Source: Trichoplax adhaerens
Taxonomy: Eukaryota > Placozoa > Uniplacotomia > Trichoplacea > Trichoplacidae
Reading direction: 5' to 3'
Assembly (NCBI RefSeq): GCF_000150275.1
Contig: NW_002060945.1
Location: 1,430,199-1,494,198, forward strand
DNA length: 64,000 nucleotides
The notes beneath the pieces are model-generated. The model did not search any database. It worked only from the letters and a program-made list of their open reading frames with translations, and had not been told where the DNA came from. A program made the position numbers and the translations under genes. Numbering within the stretch: position 1 is the first letter of the stretch; each line of letters opens with the position of its first letter. Positions 51,691 to 64,000 of the stretch are shown piece by piece.

Positions 51691-54600
51691 GAAAAAGAAA
51701 AACATCAAGCGCAGATTGATAATTTATTTAGCTCTTCAATAGAAGAAAGGAAGGCAACTGTAGTGTAAGTTTACTAAATATATCACGCTATTGCTATTTA
51801 GAGATTCAATAGTTTTCCGAATGACATGGCATGAGCATTCACTACCTCTTAAATCTAAGTATATCTTGTTAAATGATGTTCATTTTTAGCTACGTGCACA
51901 ATATAAGTATTTTTTATTTGTTGTTTAATTTAATTAATCCTACATACCTCTGCCCTGTTAGAACATATTTTTTTATTAATTTATAGACTATGATAGCAAA
52001 CTTGTTGATAGTGATTTTATTACTGTTCGATGTGATGTATATGATACAGCATGATGTACCCTTAAATATTATTTGCCTACTTATCATTTCTTTCTTATGG
52101 ATATATTTTAAAGTGACATCAAGAATGTTGTTATTGGCGATGTTACTAAGAAAGTTGCATATGTAGATTTAGGAATAATACCCAGGTAAATTATTAGTGA
52201 TATTAATTGCTATAAAGAAGTAGATGTTGAACGATAGTTATGTCATAGGTCATTGCGTGACATTTGGATGCTGTAATTAAAAGTTTACCGCATTAATGTG
52301 CACGTATAAAAAAATGTAGTCAAGTCTTAACATGTACATTATTATTTCTATTGATAGGTTACTACATCTAATGGTCCAGGACAATGATTGCAAATGGATA
52401 ATAATTGAATCGACAATAATTCTTGGAAGCTTGAGTAAAGGTAACTATCTAAGGATTATTACATATTTCTGTTCTGACTAATATCTAACCTTAAATTTCG
52501 ATAAAAAATTAATAGAAAGGCAAATTATGGAAAAGATTCTACAAACGCAGGCCTTACCCATCGTTATTAAAGGTATTGTCTACACGTAATATATTGAAAA
52601 TAACTGCGTTTAAATCATACCGTAGCTTCATGAAAGTGAATATGGCGAAAATTCTCATAGACTCTTTTAATAGCTATTATATAATTAATGTATTACTGTC
52701 ATAATTTATTGTAGGATTATTTCATGATGATCATGACGTTGTAACGGCTTCATTACGCACATTAAGAAATTTCTATCTTTCTGATCTGACACCGAGTGAA
52801 CCTTTATATGAAGAAGTAACAGCATCTTTTGCATATTAAATCGATAGTACTATCAATTTCTGAATTTGTGATCTAAGAATGAACGGCTAAACAATAATAA
52901 ATAATTCGCCAATATTTTAGAATTCAGCTGGGATTATTAAGCTTTTACAACTATTATCACGTTCTCGCGTACATTCAGAATATGCGACTTTGATCCTATC
53001 CAATTGCTGCAGGGTACTAATAGTTCATTAATCATCTTGCTATTGCATTTTTCATAGTGCTGATTTAGTGACCACATGTAATTACTTGATTTTTACATTA
53101 TAGAACTCGGAACAACAAGTAATTTTGTTTAGTGCCAATGCAGTTGACATTCTAAAGCCGCTATTGGAATATAAATCGGAAAAGGTAATTACTATTGTTT
53201 CTTACGTTATCGTACAGAAAGCAAGCTAAAATTATGCCATCGTACGTTAATTAATTAGATAAGTGTTTAAACGCAAAGAACTTAATGCAACTTCCCGCTT
53301 TTGACAAATGGTCTATTTTTTATAAAGATCTTAGCTCCAACATTATCTTGTTTTGCAACCTTGGCATATAAAAATGGAACAATTGCTGAAATAATTGCAA
53401 AAAGTTAGTAAATTTATACTATTTTTATCATTTCTCTTCGTTAGTGAAACTTGGCTAAAATTTTGTAAGGCTATGATTTGAGCTATGTGTACTAAAATTT
53501 CAGTTTTTAATTTGTACCAACAGCTGAAGAATCTGGCAAGACATTAGTGGAGATTTTCGGAGGAATGATAAGCAGAGACAAGTCACTCTACCTTCAGTTC
53601 CTCGCTGCAAAGTGGTGAGCGATCTAGTTGCAATGTATTGCTGAAGAATTGATTCGCATGAGTTTTACTGACTGCTGTTTTCTTATTTTCATTTAGTCTC
53701 ACGTACTTATGTCGTACTGGGGTTATTTCAAGTGATAGAGTTTTAATTCGTTTGAAGGTATCCTCTTTATTCTACCGTTAGTAGATTGATAGTAGTACGG
53801 CAAGAGATTATAATGAAACACTTGATATAAATAATTTCATAGGTTATGCCAACTTTAGCCCGCATGTGTAAGGGGGATAATCCTCCTAGGATACAGTATC
53901 TAGCCGCAGATATATTATCTTACCTCTTGGAAGATGACCAGGAATTACAAGAACTAGCAATGTATACGAATCACCTTTTGCGCAGTATTTCGCGATATCT
54001 AAAGAGAACTGAACTTGATCCAGACACTTTCTCCTACATGAAACAGGTTTGAATTAACACTTTCCGATTAATAATAGCAGATTATCTTAACAATTTGAAA
54101 CTATACCGCTACCATTTTGGGCAATATCTAGGGTGCATTCCATGTCTTTGCTGCGTTATGTGCTCATAGTGAAACTAGCAGGAAAAAGGTAATGTACTAT
54201 TGTGATTTAACTCCTCCATCTAATGAACTAGATTTAGAATATTTCCGCAGTTGCAGATGTTATTTAAATGAATTGGATTATGCAAAAGTAGTTTTGTAAA
54301 GCAAATATTTTGGGATTGCATTTTAGGTCACAGAAATTGAACCACACATAATAAAACATGTCGTTAGAGGTTTAGAAGATTCTAATTATAAAGTGAAGCA
54401 CGCAGCTGCCAAGTAATAAAATATACCAGCAATCGTCAAATATACGCCTACCATACGAAACCATCAGAACCGTATTTAAACTTAATGGTTTTATATTGTA
54501 TCTGTTTTTACTACAGTTGCCTTCTTAGCTTTTCTCGGTCTGTACAGCAGTTACGAACAAATCTTAGTGATAATGAAGTCTGGAAGCCTGTGTGGAAGGT

Positions 54601-56411
54601 ATAATGTGACGCACAAATATTCCTTCGCTACTGCATTGATAATTTTAATCTGCTTTTGTAGATTCTTAATGAAGATAAAAATATTTCGGAAGAATTGTTA
54701 ACAATCTTGAGTGCTGTTATCTGCAATCTTGTACTTGACTTTTCTCCGGCTAGAAAGGTATCCTCCGCGTAATTATTATATTTCATGATAATGTCTGATA
54801 TATGATAGATGTAGTGACCAATTGCCAATATTACGCCGAGTGTGTAAGATCGCAATAATGCTCCTTTTTGACACTTTTTATTATCATTTTGTCTATCATC
54901 ATTTGTAGTCGTTATTGAAAGTCCCTATTTTAAAATTTCTATCCACTCTTGCTCAACATGAGTCGAAGAGCATTCAACTCAATGCCCTTTGGGCGTATAT
55001 GGTATGAGAAATATATACGTGCACGTACGATGGGTTATACGATATAGCGTATTTACTGTTATTACTACTAATATTATTATTACCCACTATGGATGTATTT
55101 GCAGTTAGGTAACTATTTCCGTATTTTTGATAGAACTTATCACATGGGACCGATATAGATACGAAATGTAACATAATACTATCATTGTCACCTCAACAAC
55201 TTTTTGAGTAAGAGCTAACTATAAAAAGCTACTATTTGAAATGACTTTTCGACTTTCGTTGATATAAATACTTGCTTTAATTTTCATTGCCATCTGCAGT
55301 AGTTTACAAAATTTCATAAGTTATTATGAGTTAGTAATCTAGTGTCTAGAGTGTGTTGTAAGAAATAGTTAGATATGAAAAGTGCTAATTTTTAATTATT
55401 TACTCTAATTATAACTGTGTATGTTACTTTTTATATTGTGTGATGGAACAGATTTTTGAACATAGAATATTTACGGACTGTTGATGGCAAAGCACGAATT
55501 TTAAAATGTCTTGGGTTGCTACGAAATATCTTATGTTCAACAGAAGTAAGAGTTATGTGCACAATAATTCAGATTCGCAAATGAAAATGGTTAATACTGT
55601 TTTATTATTCTTACAAGGATGCTGATTTCATTATGGGACTTCACGGATGCAATATTGTGGCTGCGTTAAGATCAATTATTCTCTCGAATGACTATGATAA
55701 GGAGATTCTTGAGCAGGTAAAATTTACCTACTGTAGTACTGCTACTAACTGTACGCTGTACTGGAGGAAATATTAATGCAGTAATTACATTCTTTGGGGG
55801 TAGACGTTATGTGTAGTATTGAATATGGCGAGTGCTGGGGTAGCCACGAAGGAATTGATGGCAGCTGATGATGACTTATTGAAAGCTATCTTAACGTTAA
55901 TGGTACGTGAACGCATGAGATTATTTGTATGTATTTGTTACTCATAAACTCTAAACTAATTTTGCAAAATCGAATTTAGTCATGCGAGAAATCTGGGATA
56001 CAATTAGCGGCTTGCCGCGTAGTTTCAAATCTCATCTCCAACATGCATGAAGGTATTTAGATCAAAATACTAAATTTTCGAACTGGTACTGGTGTATGAT
56101 TATGCGTACTTTTAGAGTAATTTTAATTTCTACATATATGGTGAGTGACCTGATTTGTGTTTTGACGTTCATGATTTTAAATAATGCAATCTAGGAGCAT
56201 CAAGTCGAAGGCATAAATTAAGCGAATTAGGCATCCAAAAGACATTGCAGTCGTTAATATCATCATGTTCGGATAGTAACCTCTTCGACATGTAGGTCAC
56301 CGTTTCATTATGAAAACGATTAATCATATTAGCGCTTATTTAACAAAATTTTTCCGTGTTTTATGTAATAGCATCAAGACGATAATGCAACAATTAAAAC
56401 TAATTACATAA
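51691..56411 (+). CDS. ARMC8: Armadillo repeat-containing protein 8, CTLH E3 ligase subunit; start exon missing
   Basis: Scaffold subunit of the CTLH/GID ubiquitin-ligase complex. Twenty-three exons: 51691-51764, 52114-52185, 52358-52440, 52516-52572, 52715-52815, 52921-53013, 53104-53184, 53328-53403, 53524-53614, 53697-53757, 53843-54046, 54132-54188, 54327-54412, 54517-54598, 54662-54757, 54909-55001, 55134-55207, 55452-55545, 55618-55716, 55804-55902, 55980-56052, 56195-56291, 56372-56411. They sum to 1983 nt, 660 residues plus stop (human 673). It is built of armadillo repeats throughout. Segments matching the family in order are DIKNVVIGDVTKK, SLRTLRNFYLSDLTPSEPLY, LLSRSRVHSEYA, AAKCLTYLCRTGVI, LSFSRSVQQLRTN, QLNALWAYM, LGLLRNILCSTE, SGIQLAACRVVSNLIS and the last helix DIIKTIMQQLKL. 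All introns are GT-AG and most are under 250 bp. The initiator exon is unknown. Confidence 0.95.
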
Positions 56412-56956
56412 AAGAAAAAGAAAGCAAGCTCTCCAGCTGCGATAGAACTTTCGCGCGAGATAGATATATTTTGTTTGGTTTTCCATTGCATGTAATTATT
56501 ATTGTAAAGCGTATTCATAATATGATCAATATAATTGGGACTAGATGATGGAAAAACGATTTTTGTACTGGCATTTTTTAGCGTTGGAGCTAAAATATTT
56601 CTGTTTGACTGCATAAATGTAGTGTATACTGTATAGTTGAGATCATTATCTAATGGTAATTTTTATGATCTGTAAGCAATGGATCATTATAAGTCTAAAT
56701 TTTTCAACGACTATTTGCTTATAATAATTCTCGAGCCATAAACCAATTTCAAATTCACAAACCATTTCTTCATGGTAACAATAGTTACGAGGGCAATATC
56801 ACCGATAGATACAGTAAAATTTGAATAATAATATTTACTATACTCTTTTCCATTGTGCATGTTACCACCTAACCATTTAAATTTGGACCTACGAGTATTA
56901 CATTTAGATAATGCTGTCGTATTGACAAAGTGTCTGCTGCTTTTGACTATTAACCA
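56412..56956. other. Convergent gap between ARMC8 and MAIP1
   Basis: Only 545 bp separate the two stop codons, so both 3' UTRs must lie here and may overlap. No coding potential was recognised; the minus-strand open frame at 56336-56614 has no features. Confidence 0.5.
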
Positions 56957-59433
56957 TTAATCTTCACTTGTGGGATGAATAAGTTTGAAACCCGATACAG
57001 TCCAATCTGGCTCTGCACCGGTTGTAAATTCTCGCTTGTATCTAAGCATTGCATTGTAGGAAAGAAGAAGGGTAATATAAAAGTTACTGTATTTCTGATT
57101 TTACTATTTAATAAGCCGTAAGTGTTTCTAACCTCACTGATGCCATAATAAATTTCATATCATTCCTTAATGATATTCTTCCTTCTTCTGAGAATAACTT
57201 TGAACCAACAGTTTCAGGTTGTATAGATGACAAATCAACGTATAGGTACCGAACGCATATAAAAATGAATTTTTTACCTATGTGTGATTAACATAGTTTA
57301 TTAACAAGAGTAATAGTTATAAGATAGCCTTGGTCGGTTTCAGTCGCTCATAAATTTGTGTAAATTCTAGGTAATTTCAATCATAAAACAATTTTACTTG
57401 GCAAATTAGCAATTACCTTCAGGTTCATAAATTATTGTTATTATAGATGGAAAAACCCTAAAGATTTGGGTTAAAGGTTGTCCGTTATAATTTAAAATAT
57501 TACGTATATCCCATCCACGACGGTCTAGGGTCGTTTTGCACTGTTTAGCAGAAGCTTTTGCCTAAATCAGTAAAAGAGGTTATGGCTTATGTTAGATAAC
57601 CATTTCCTTTCCTGTTGGTAAATAATTAACTAATTCTTAAGATTAAGCTTAATCATCTAGAGATTTCGAACTTGAAATTTGACATATCAGTTTACTATTC
57701 AAACGATCAAAAGTTTTGATGGTATCTAAGTTTGAAATTTACGGTAATGTCTTTTAATATTACTAAAGATAGTACTAGCAGAATATCTCTGTATTGGTAA
57801 GCACCTTAATTGAACTTTAAATACATATATCTACATAATGGTATCCCTCGATCAAGTTGCCTTACTTCTGGACTGAGTAAATCTTCAATCCTTGAATAAT
57901 CATCGGTAGAGATTGCATCACAAATCATTTTCATAGCCTAGATAGTGCGGAAAATAATAGCAGCGTTAAATACTTACAGCAATGTAGATGTATACTGCGT
58001 ATAAATGCGAGCACAAAAGATATCTAATCCATTCACTTAAATTAGAAATCGTTCCATATGTTATAGCTATGATGGTCGCTATCTATGCTATTGAGGTAAT
58101 CCTAAAGTCTATATATTCATATAGTCAAGGTCCATTTCTCTGAAATATGTCAATTTTTGTTGTGCAGTAGCAGTATTAAATGATAAGAAAGTAGAGAGTA
58201 CGTCACACAGTATTTTGAAGTTCTGTAGTAGTTCTTTGTACAGATTGTTGATTTAAGAAAGTGGTCTCTAAAATTAGTAAAACTGTAATACTATACGAGC
58301 AAGATGATCGACCAGATATTTGTACTGACTGCCCATTTCAAGTGTTAGTACAGCATGTATACTTACCTGATAAATTGCAAAGTATAGGCGTTACTAGGGG
58401 TTCTTTTTTGTAAGATTTGTGAATTGCAGTACTGTAATATAATAGCATGGAATAACATAGCGAAGGTGTTTTGAAGCTATATTCGATGAGCCCTTAACTT
58501 GTAGCTGTGCTACAGTAGAATAAAATACTTTAGTGCAAATTAGATAGAAGTACCTAATTTACCTATACATACATGTAAATCATAAACTATAAACTACACT
58601 CCTAAGAGGAAGTCCTTTCCTCTAAGATTTGTAGAATTAGAGTCATATAGGAGCATTGATTGACGATGGAACGATATAGTCCATGTCCTATTTTCAAGCT
58701 ATTTAGAAAGCCTCAACCCGCAGTTGTACTACTGTAAACTAAGTCATCCATGCCAGATAATAGCACCTATACGTTTAGGTGAATGGTAAACGACAGCATG
58801 CACACAAAACTCGAGATTCTTGTCTATTAGCACCTACTGTATTTAGTATCCTTCAACTGGTATTTGTGTGGATACCAACTGGTCAGCTATTTTCGTAAAA
58901 TTGTATAACTTAATGAACTAGTATCAAGTTGAGAAGGATTTACTTTTCAACTAATGTACAATAGACTAGATGCAATTTCAATTGTATAAGTAGTTGTAGC
59001 TATTTAGCTATTTCTCTACCTGGTTGGCACCTTCTAAGAATGAATCCTTACTAAAGTCATGACCAAGCACTCTTCCTAGTAAGAAGAATGTAACAGCAGT
59101 TTTAATGGGTCTTGTCAAACCTGCTAGATCAACTGTAACAATTTTGGTTTCTCCGGCAGGATTATCACTTCTATTATTGTCGTTATTTAAGTTGGGACTG
59201 GTTCGATTGACAAATAATCGATGATGTTGAAGATTGGCGTTGAATGTTGTTGCAAAGTAGTGCTTGGATTTTCCATGGCTAAAACGAATAATATGGTATG
59301 GTTTTCTACTCCAATCGAATGAACACGCGTGTGAAATTGATCGAACTCCAATAAGTGTTAATCTATTACGATAATGTAATCCATACTTGGTACAATTCCT
59401 AGCTAAAGAACTGTTGCAAGCTAAAAAGACCAT
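56957..59433 (-). CDS. MAIP1: m-AAA protease-interacting protein 1, mitochondrial
   Basis: In mammals this matrix protein binds the AFG3L2 m-AAA protease and assists maturation of EMRE, the mitochondrial calcium uniporter regulator. Five exons: 59433-59020, 57937-57866, 57561-57417, 57277-57133, 57041-56957. They sum to 861 nt (286 residues; human about 291). The N-terminus is rich in Arg, Ser and hydrophobic residues with almost no acidic residues, as expected of a mitochondrial presequence. Family-like segments in order are GRVLGHDFSKDSFLEGANQ, KMICDAISTDDYSRIEDLL, YEPEGKKFIFICVRYLYV (like DEKGRKFVNILMCFWYL) and YKREFTTGAEPDWTV (like FQREFTQGVKPDWTI). The fold belongs to the Tim44-like group. 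Intron 1 is 1.1 kb, much longer than the rest. It converges on ARMC8. Confidence 0.93.
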
Positions 59434-60142
59434 GATGATGACGATGATAATAACTAGATTACAGTACGATGATCTATCCTTGCAGTAGAAAGCACACTTA
59501 TCCTTCAGCTAGTTTTTGAGCAGACACTCCAATCTTCGATCCACTCCCTCTTAAACAAGTCCACTACAAGTTAACTCAAGTAGTTTATTGCCACTTTCTT
59601 CCAGGTAGGCTGATGCAGTAAATACTGTCTTCAAAGTTTAGCTTGAACTAGATTGAAAATAATCAAAAGGATGAGTATTAAACCAACTGTTTCAGTAAGC
59701 CACTTGGCTGGTCCAGGCCACCATGTTTGTTAGCTGGAGCTGATGTTGAAGGTCGTTCTTATGTTGAATTGTATAGACACCGAGGCACTAGTTGAAAGAT
59801 AGTATATATAGTATGGGATTATGGGACTGTTTGGTAGCCATGATAAGATTTTGACTATTTATAATTAATGTATAGTACAGTACTGATTCCTGATTCTTGC
59901 AATACTAACAAATCCAATATGGCATTATAGTGCTGTACAGTGTAGTATATAGTGATCCGTATGGATAGCAGTAATGCTTAATTAATTCATTAATTAATGT
60001 ATAACATAAATTAATTAGCTGTCCTGGAGTTGCAAATTTAGACATTTGCAATGCTGCATCGATATTGATTTATTATAATCAATTCATTAATTAATCATTT
60101 ACAATGTAGCAAATAACCAGTTCTCCATGCATTAGTTTCTCC
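59434..60142. other. MAIP1 upstream region
   Basis: Presumed promoter side of MAIP1. It contains AT-rich palindromic words such as TTAATTAATTCATTAATTAA near 59980. No gene was recognised. Confidence 0.4.
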
Positions 60143-60850
60143 ACCAAGGTGCTGCCATACTATACAAATCTACAGTTATATACCTAATGCAGGCGAGCCT
60201 TTGCAATCTCCCAATCTAGCCTCATTTGTCATTTCTTTTTCTGTAAATCTACCAAGGTGCTGCCATAGTGCCATACTATACAAATCTACACTTATATACC
60301 TAATGCAGACGAGACTTTGCAATCTTGCAATCCAGCCTCATTTGTCATTTCTTTTTCTGTAAATCTACCAAGGTGCTGCCATAGTGCCATACTATACAAA
60401 TCTACACTTATATACCTAATGCAGGCGAGACTTTGCAATCTCGCAATCCAGCCTCATTTGTCATTTCTTTCTCTGTAAATCTATCAAGGTGCTGCCATAC
60501 TGTAAAAATCTACAGTTATATAGCTAATGCAGGCGAGACTTTGCAATCTCGCAATCCAGCCTCATTTGTCATTTCTTTTTCTGTAAATCTGCCAAGGTGC
60601 TGCCATACTGTAAAAATCTACAGTTATATACCTAATGCAGACGAGACTTTGCAATCTCGCAATCCAGCCTCATTTATCATTTCTTTCTCAGTAAATCTAT
60701 CAAGGTGCTGCCGCACTGTATAAATCTACAGTTACATAGCTAATGCAGGCGAGACTTTGCAAGGTGCTGCCATACTGTAAAAGTCTACAGTTATATAGCT
60801 AATGCAGGCGAGACTTTGCAGCCTAATTTGTCATTTCTTTTTCAGTAAGT
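60143..60850. repeat. 108/116-bp tandem repeat array
   Basis: Landmark AAGGTGCTGCCAT recurs at 60146, 60254, 60370, 60486, 60594, 60702 and 60761, giving spacings of 108, 116, 116, 108, 108 and 59. Each unit also holds TATACCTAATGCAGRCGAG, GCAATCTCGCAATCCAGCCT and CATTTCTTTTTCTGTAAATC. The 8-bp length difference comes from an extra TAGTGCCA-type insertion. Three adjacent 108-bp units form an open frame of 96 codons, which is most simply a by-product of the period. Confidence 0.92.
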
Positions 60851-61799
60851 AACACAACCCAGGTTCATTTTATCGTTTCAAAAGTTCAATCTAAACATAC
60901 GTCGGATTGCAAGCGACAGCTAGCCTAGCTGCTAACACTGCTACTCATGTTGACGACCCTTAGATCATTTGATAATATTAATCGATGAAATGCATGCTGC
61001 TGTAGTCTCGACTGGTTAACGTAAAGACAGCATGCTACATACGATTGTCATGATAACATCACGTCGAAAATCGATCATTACAATAATTAATTACTATTAA
61101 TACCCTAAGTTGTACATTCAAGCTTATGTCTGAGCAATTGCAAGTTTTTGCAACTAGTATTTCAATAGTTCAACCGTCAGCTTCGAAAAAATGAATACTG
61201 CACTTGGTTAAAAATACGAGAAACACCTCCATTTTGAATACACGAGTAGAGCTTATGCTGGAAAACATGGCCAATGATTCGATATAGAGCATTTGGCATT
61301 TGCTACGCTTGTCTGATACTAAGTAGAGTTCGTCGAATCGAATCGAATGTTAAACCCTAGCTTGAGCAGTCAGTAACTTACTGATGATGCACTACCTGGT
61401 CCATTAATTAATAATATTTTTGTAATACATAATGCAAAGAATTTGCAAACACCTATTTCTGAAATCTCAATATTGCAAGGCCTATGCACCGAATACTTTA
61501 AGGATCCCTGAGGAGTGCTCAACTCCTCTAGAATTAATTGAAAAAAGAACGAATGCAGTATGCTTCGATTGAGTGATATACTGTACTGTAGCATATATAT
61601 TGTCATATATAATAAGGCATAAGGCAACAAGTATCGTCCATTATAATAAATTATTATTAATGTCAACGATTATGTTGCAGCTAAAAGCCTAAACCCGGAT
61701 ATTAAGCATATAACAGACCGAAATGATCCGATATAAGTTTAGTCTGATTCAGCCTTACAGTATAACTTCCGTCGAGCAATAAAATCGATTAATACGATT
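60851..61799. other. Intergenic DNA, nothing recognised
   Basis: No coding, RNA or repeat signal that I can support. Confidence 0.35.
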
Positions 61800-62055
61800 A
61801 ATGTTATACTGATATAGCCAGCTAAAGGCCGAAATTCAAACATTTTTTCCTCTTAATTCCGACTTGGCCAGTTATTACTCGTATGCATAATCCAACTTAG
61901 GCATACAGTAGCAGCCTACCTAAAGCTAGAAAACTCAACTATTTTTCCTCTTAACTTAGACTTAGCCGGCTATTATGCATAATCAAGCTTAATTATAGCT
62001 AGCTAAAGCCCAAAATTCAAATATTTTCCCTCTTAATTCGGACTTTAACCCCCAA
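61800..62055. repeat. Degenerate tandem repeat, about 80-100 bp, three copies
   Basis: Three diverged copies share CTAAAGCxxxAAxTCAAxxAT, TTTTTCCTCTTAAYTYxGACTT and CTATTATGCATAATC blocks, beginning near 61820, 61918 and 62000. Confidence 0.6.
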
Positions 62056-64000
62056 TTCAAGTCTGCATCATCATTCAACATGTAGAGTCTAGTTTCTCTT
62101 TTACGTAGGTTACGCCATGATGAGACTACTGTAGCTAGAAGCTATCGATACTGTATAGTGTACAAGACACTAGCGAGCATACTATACTGAATAGTGTATT
62201 CCAAGACTTCGGATTATGTTGTGTCAATACCGGAAGTACTGAGACTACAATATCGTTGTCATAGTATCCGACTTCCATCTTTCCTTCTTGTTTGATCATT
62301 TATTATTCAGCAGAAAACTGCTGCGTCGATGCTTTTGATCTTCCCTCTTGCTTTCATCAGGGTAAGCTTTTCCTCTTCTACAGTAATGGAAGTTGTAAAG
62401 ACGCTCAAGTACTTTCTTGTAGCGTTGTATTGTGTTGAAACTCTATTTCTATCTCTTAGTTTAGCTTTTGCAAGAAAAACCCTATTTTCATTATCGTTGT
62501 TGTTACTCTGCTACCTTGTCAAATTATGGAGGAAGGTTTGTCAATTTTGGATATTCTACATGTGTTAGTTAATCATTATTGAGAAATTAGTGATCGTATA
62601 CTACATCAAGTATCTATAGTAGATGATAAATTACTAGAAGAATGATGGAATGTAGCAACAGATAGGAAGATAGATGTCATCGATGACTAGATTTTCACCT
62701 GATCAATAGCCAGTATTCGGTAGTTTATGAATGTATGTAGAATAAAATCTTTTTCGCTCTACTGTGCAGTATACAAGAATTATGCTGTAAATTGTACAAT
62801 AGTCTCTTTCATCAACCTCACACCATATTTCGCACTTTAATATTACCAATCTATGGCAATGGCTTGGTTCTTCTGAATTTCAATTACTGCATGATTACTG
62901 CATGATTACTGCGTGATAAAATGACATCAAATCATCACTTATCCAAAGGATATTACTGCAGCTATGGATTATAGACAAGTGTTATTTGTGCTTTAACATG
63001 TTAAAAATACTCTCGATTGCATGACTAAACTCCGTATTAAACCTCTCTCATACCATATTTATGCTATGTACAAATGTACATGAAATTGATATTTACTTGT
63101 ACAGTCTTTCCAATGCATGTATATATATTGCACAATCTATTAATATAGAAATGCAAAACAAAATACAGCAGATCATCACTATCCTGGTGGTTTTGAAAGT
63201 CACAGTTATGTTACGTGCAAGGGTATAGTGTATGAAATTCGCTTTGATGGCATGCCAATATCGGATAATCCAGATGTTCAAAAATAGGCACCAATGTACA
63301 GTAGATCCACCTTATGGCTTTGAAAAACTAGGTTTATGGTATATGCAAGAAGACATGCTATTTCAATTCATAGTTTCTTAATTGAAACCAACAAGATACA
63401 ATATAAATAAAGAAAAAAAGGGAGCTAAAATGCAGTAGGTCATCCAATCCTAACGGCTTTGAAATCATATTTATGCTACATGAGAGAATAAATGAAACCC
63501 ACACTTTCGATCTCTTGATTATCCGGATGTGTGTGTGAGGATTCAGTCTGGATTTTGAAAAATAGAAGCCAGAATAACATTAGGTTGCCTGAATCCCTAA
63601 TGGCTTTAACTCTTTGTTTATCGGATGTACAATAATAATACACTTGCTATCTTCGTCAGATCCAAGGCAATATAGTCTAGCCATAAACCAATTATAGCAA
63701 AGATGCTATAAGCCTGTAATAAAACCTGCTCTACTTTTTTACTGTAATTAAAGTGTAGTTCATGCAAGTAATTTTAGAATAGCAGATTTTATTACTGGTT
63801 CTCTATCGATTGAGATACTACGTAGATAATAGTACAACAAGCTCCAAGCCGCCTCCAACAGACAAGGAAAACTTCCTACAACAGCAGATCTTAGAAAAGA
63901 AGGACTAAGAACAACAATGACAGAAAAGTGTAGCTGCTTAAATATGTTACCTAACTTGTTTACAACATGATAATTGCGAAAAACATAATTCAACGCTTAC
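62056..64000. other. Right-end DNA with no gene recognised
   Basis: Open frames at 62329-62568 (plus) and 63760-63993 (minus) are hydrophobic but have no known motif and no supported splice partners. They could be exons of genes beyond the window, which I cannot judge. Short direct repeats such as TGCATGATTACTGCATGATT occur near 62890. Confidence 0.3.

Noticed and set aside
60433-60723. A 96-codon open frame as a real gene.
   Set aside because: It is a by-product of three 108-bp tandem units; neighbouring 116-bp units shift the frame and there is no splice or start context.
1-64000. Prokaryotic features such as operons, ribosome-binding sites, CRISPR arrays or insertion sequences.
   Set aside because: All recognised genes are spliced animal genes; no spacer-repeat arrays or transposase frames were seen. 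The tandem arrays have adjacent units without unique spacers.
1-64000. tRNA or rRNA genes.
   Set aside because: No convincing A-box/B-box pair with cloverleaf arms or rRNA core sequence was found by eye; a dedicated scan such as tRNAscan-SE could still find one.

Overview
The window is animal nuclear DNA. It is AT-rich, and its genes are split into many short exons by mostly small GT-AG introns. They encode metazoan proteins (anion exchangers, cystinosin, PTPN9, ARMC8, MAIP1). The compact gene structures, full animal repertoire and abundance of short ACTGTA-type motifs suggest an early-branching animal, most likely a placozoan such as Trichoplax. That placement is inference, not proven here.

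Layout. (1) 0.65-25.9 kb, minus strand: two head-to-tail SLC4 anion-exchanger paralogues of the AE2/AE3 type (copy A 653-6599, copy B 18450-25860), separated by 11.9 kb of degenerate tandem repeats. (2) 29.2-34.1 kb, minus: a complete cystinosin gene (CTNS) with 11 exons, one of only 26 nt. (3) 34.1-37.3 kb: a repeat-packed head-to-head interval between CTNS and PTPN9, with a short GC-rich promoter-like patch. (4) 37.3-46.2 kb, plus: PTPN9 (CRAL-TRIO plus tyrosine phosphatase), 13 exons. (5) 46.2-51.7 kb: repeats and one weak candidate for a small membrane protein. (6) 51.7-56.4 kb, plus: ARMC8, 23 recognised exons. (7) 57.0-59.4 kb, minus: MAIP1, five exons, convergent with ARMC8. (8) 59.4-64 kb: no recognised gene; a 108/116-bp tandem array and a smaller array.

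The gene models come from hand splicing on both strands. In each model the exon phases agree and the summed length is a multiple of three (AE-B 3357 nt, CTNS 1185 nt, PTPN9 1818 nt, MAIP1 861 nt, the recognised part of ARMC8 1983 nt, the recognised part of AE-A 3807 nt). The first coding exons of AE-A and ARMC8 were not found.

The genes do not form an operon. They serve separate cell functions: plasma-membrane Cl-/HCO3- exchange, lysosomal cystine export, secretory-vesicle phosphatase, CTLH ubiquitin-ligase scaffold and mitochondrial protease partner. No transposon coding sequence, tRNA, rRNA or CRISPR array was recognised. Much of the intergenic DNA consists of local, unrelated, ageing tandem arrays with periods of about 60-230 bp.
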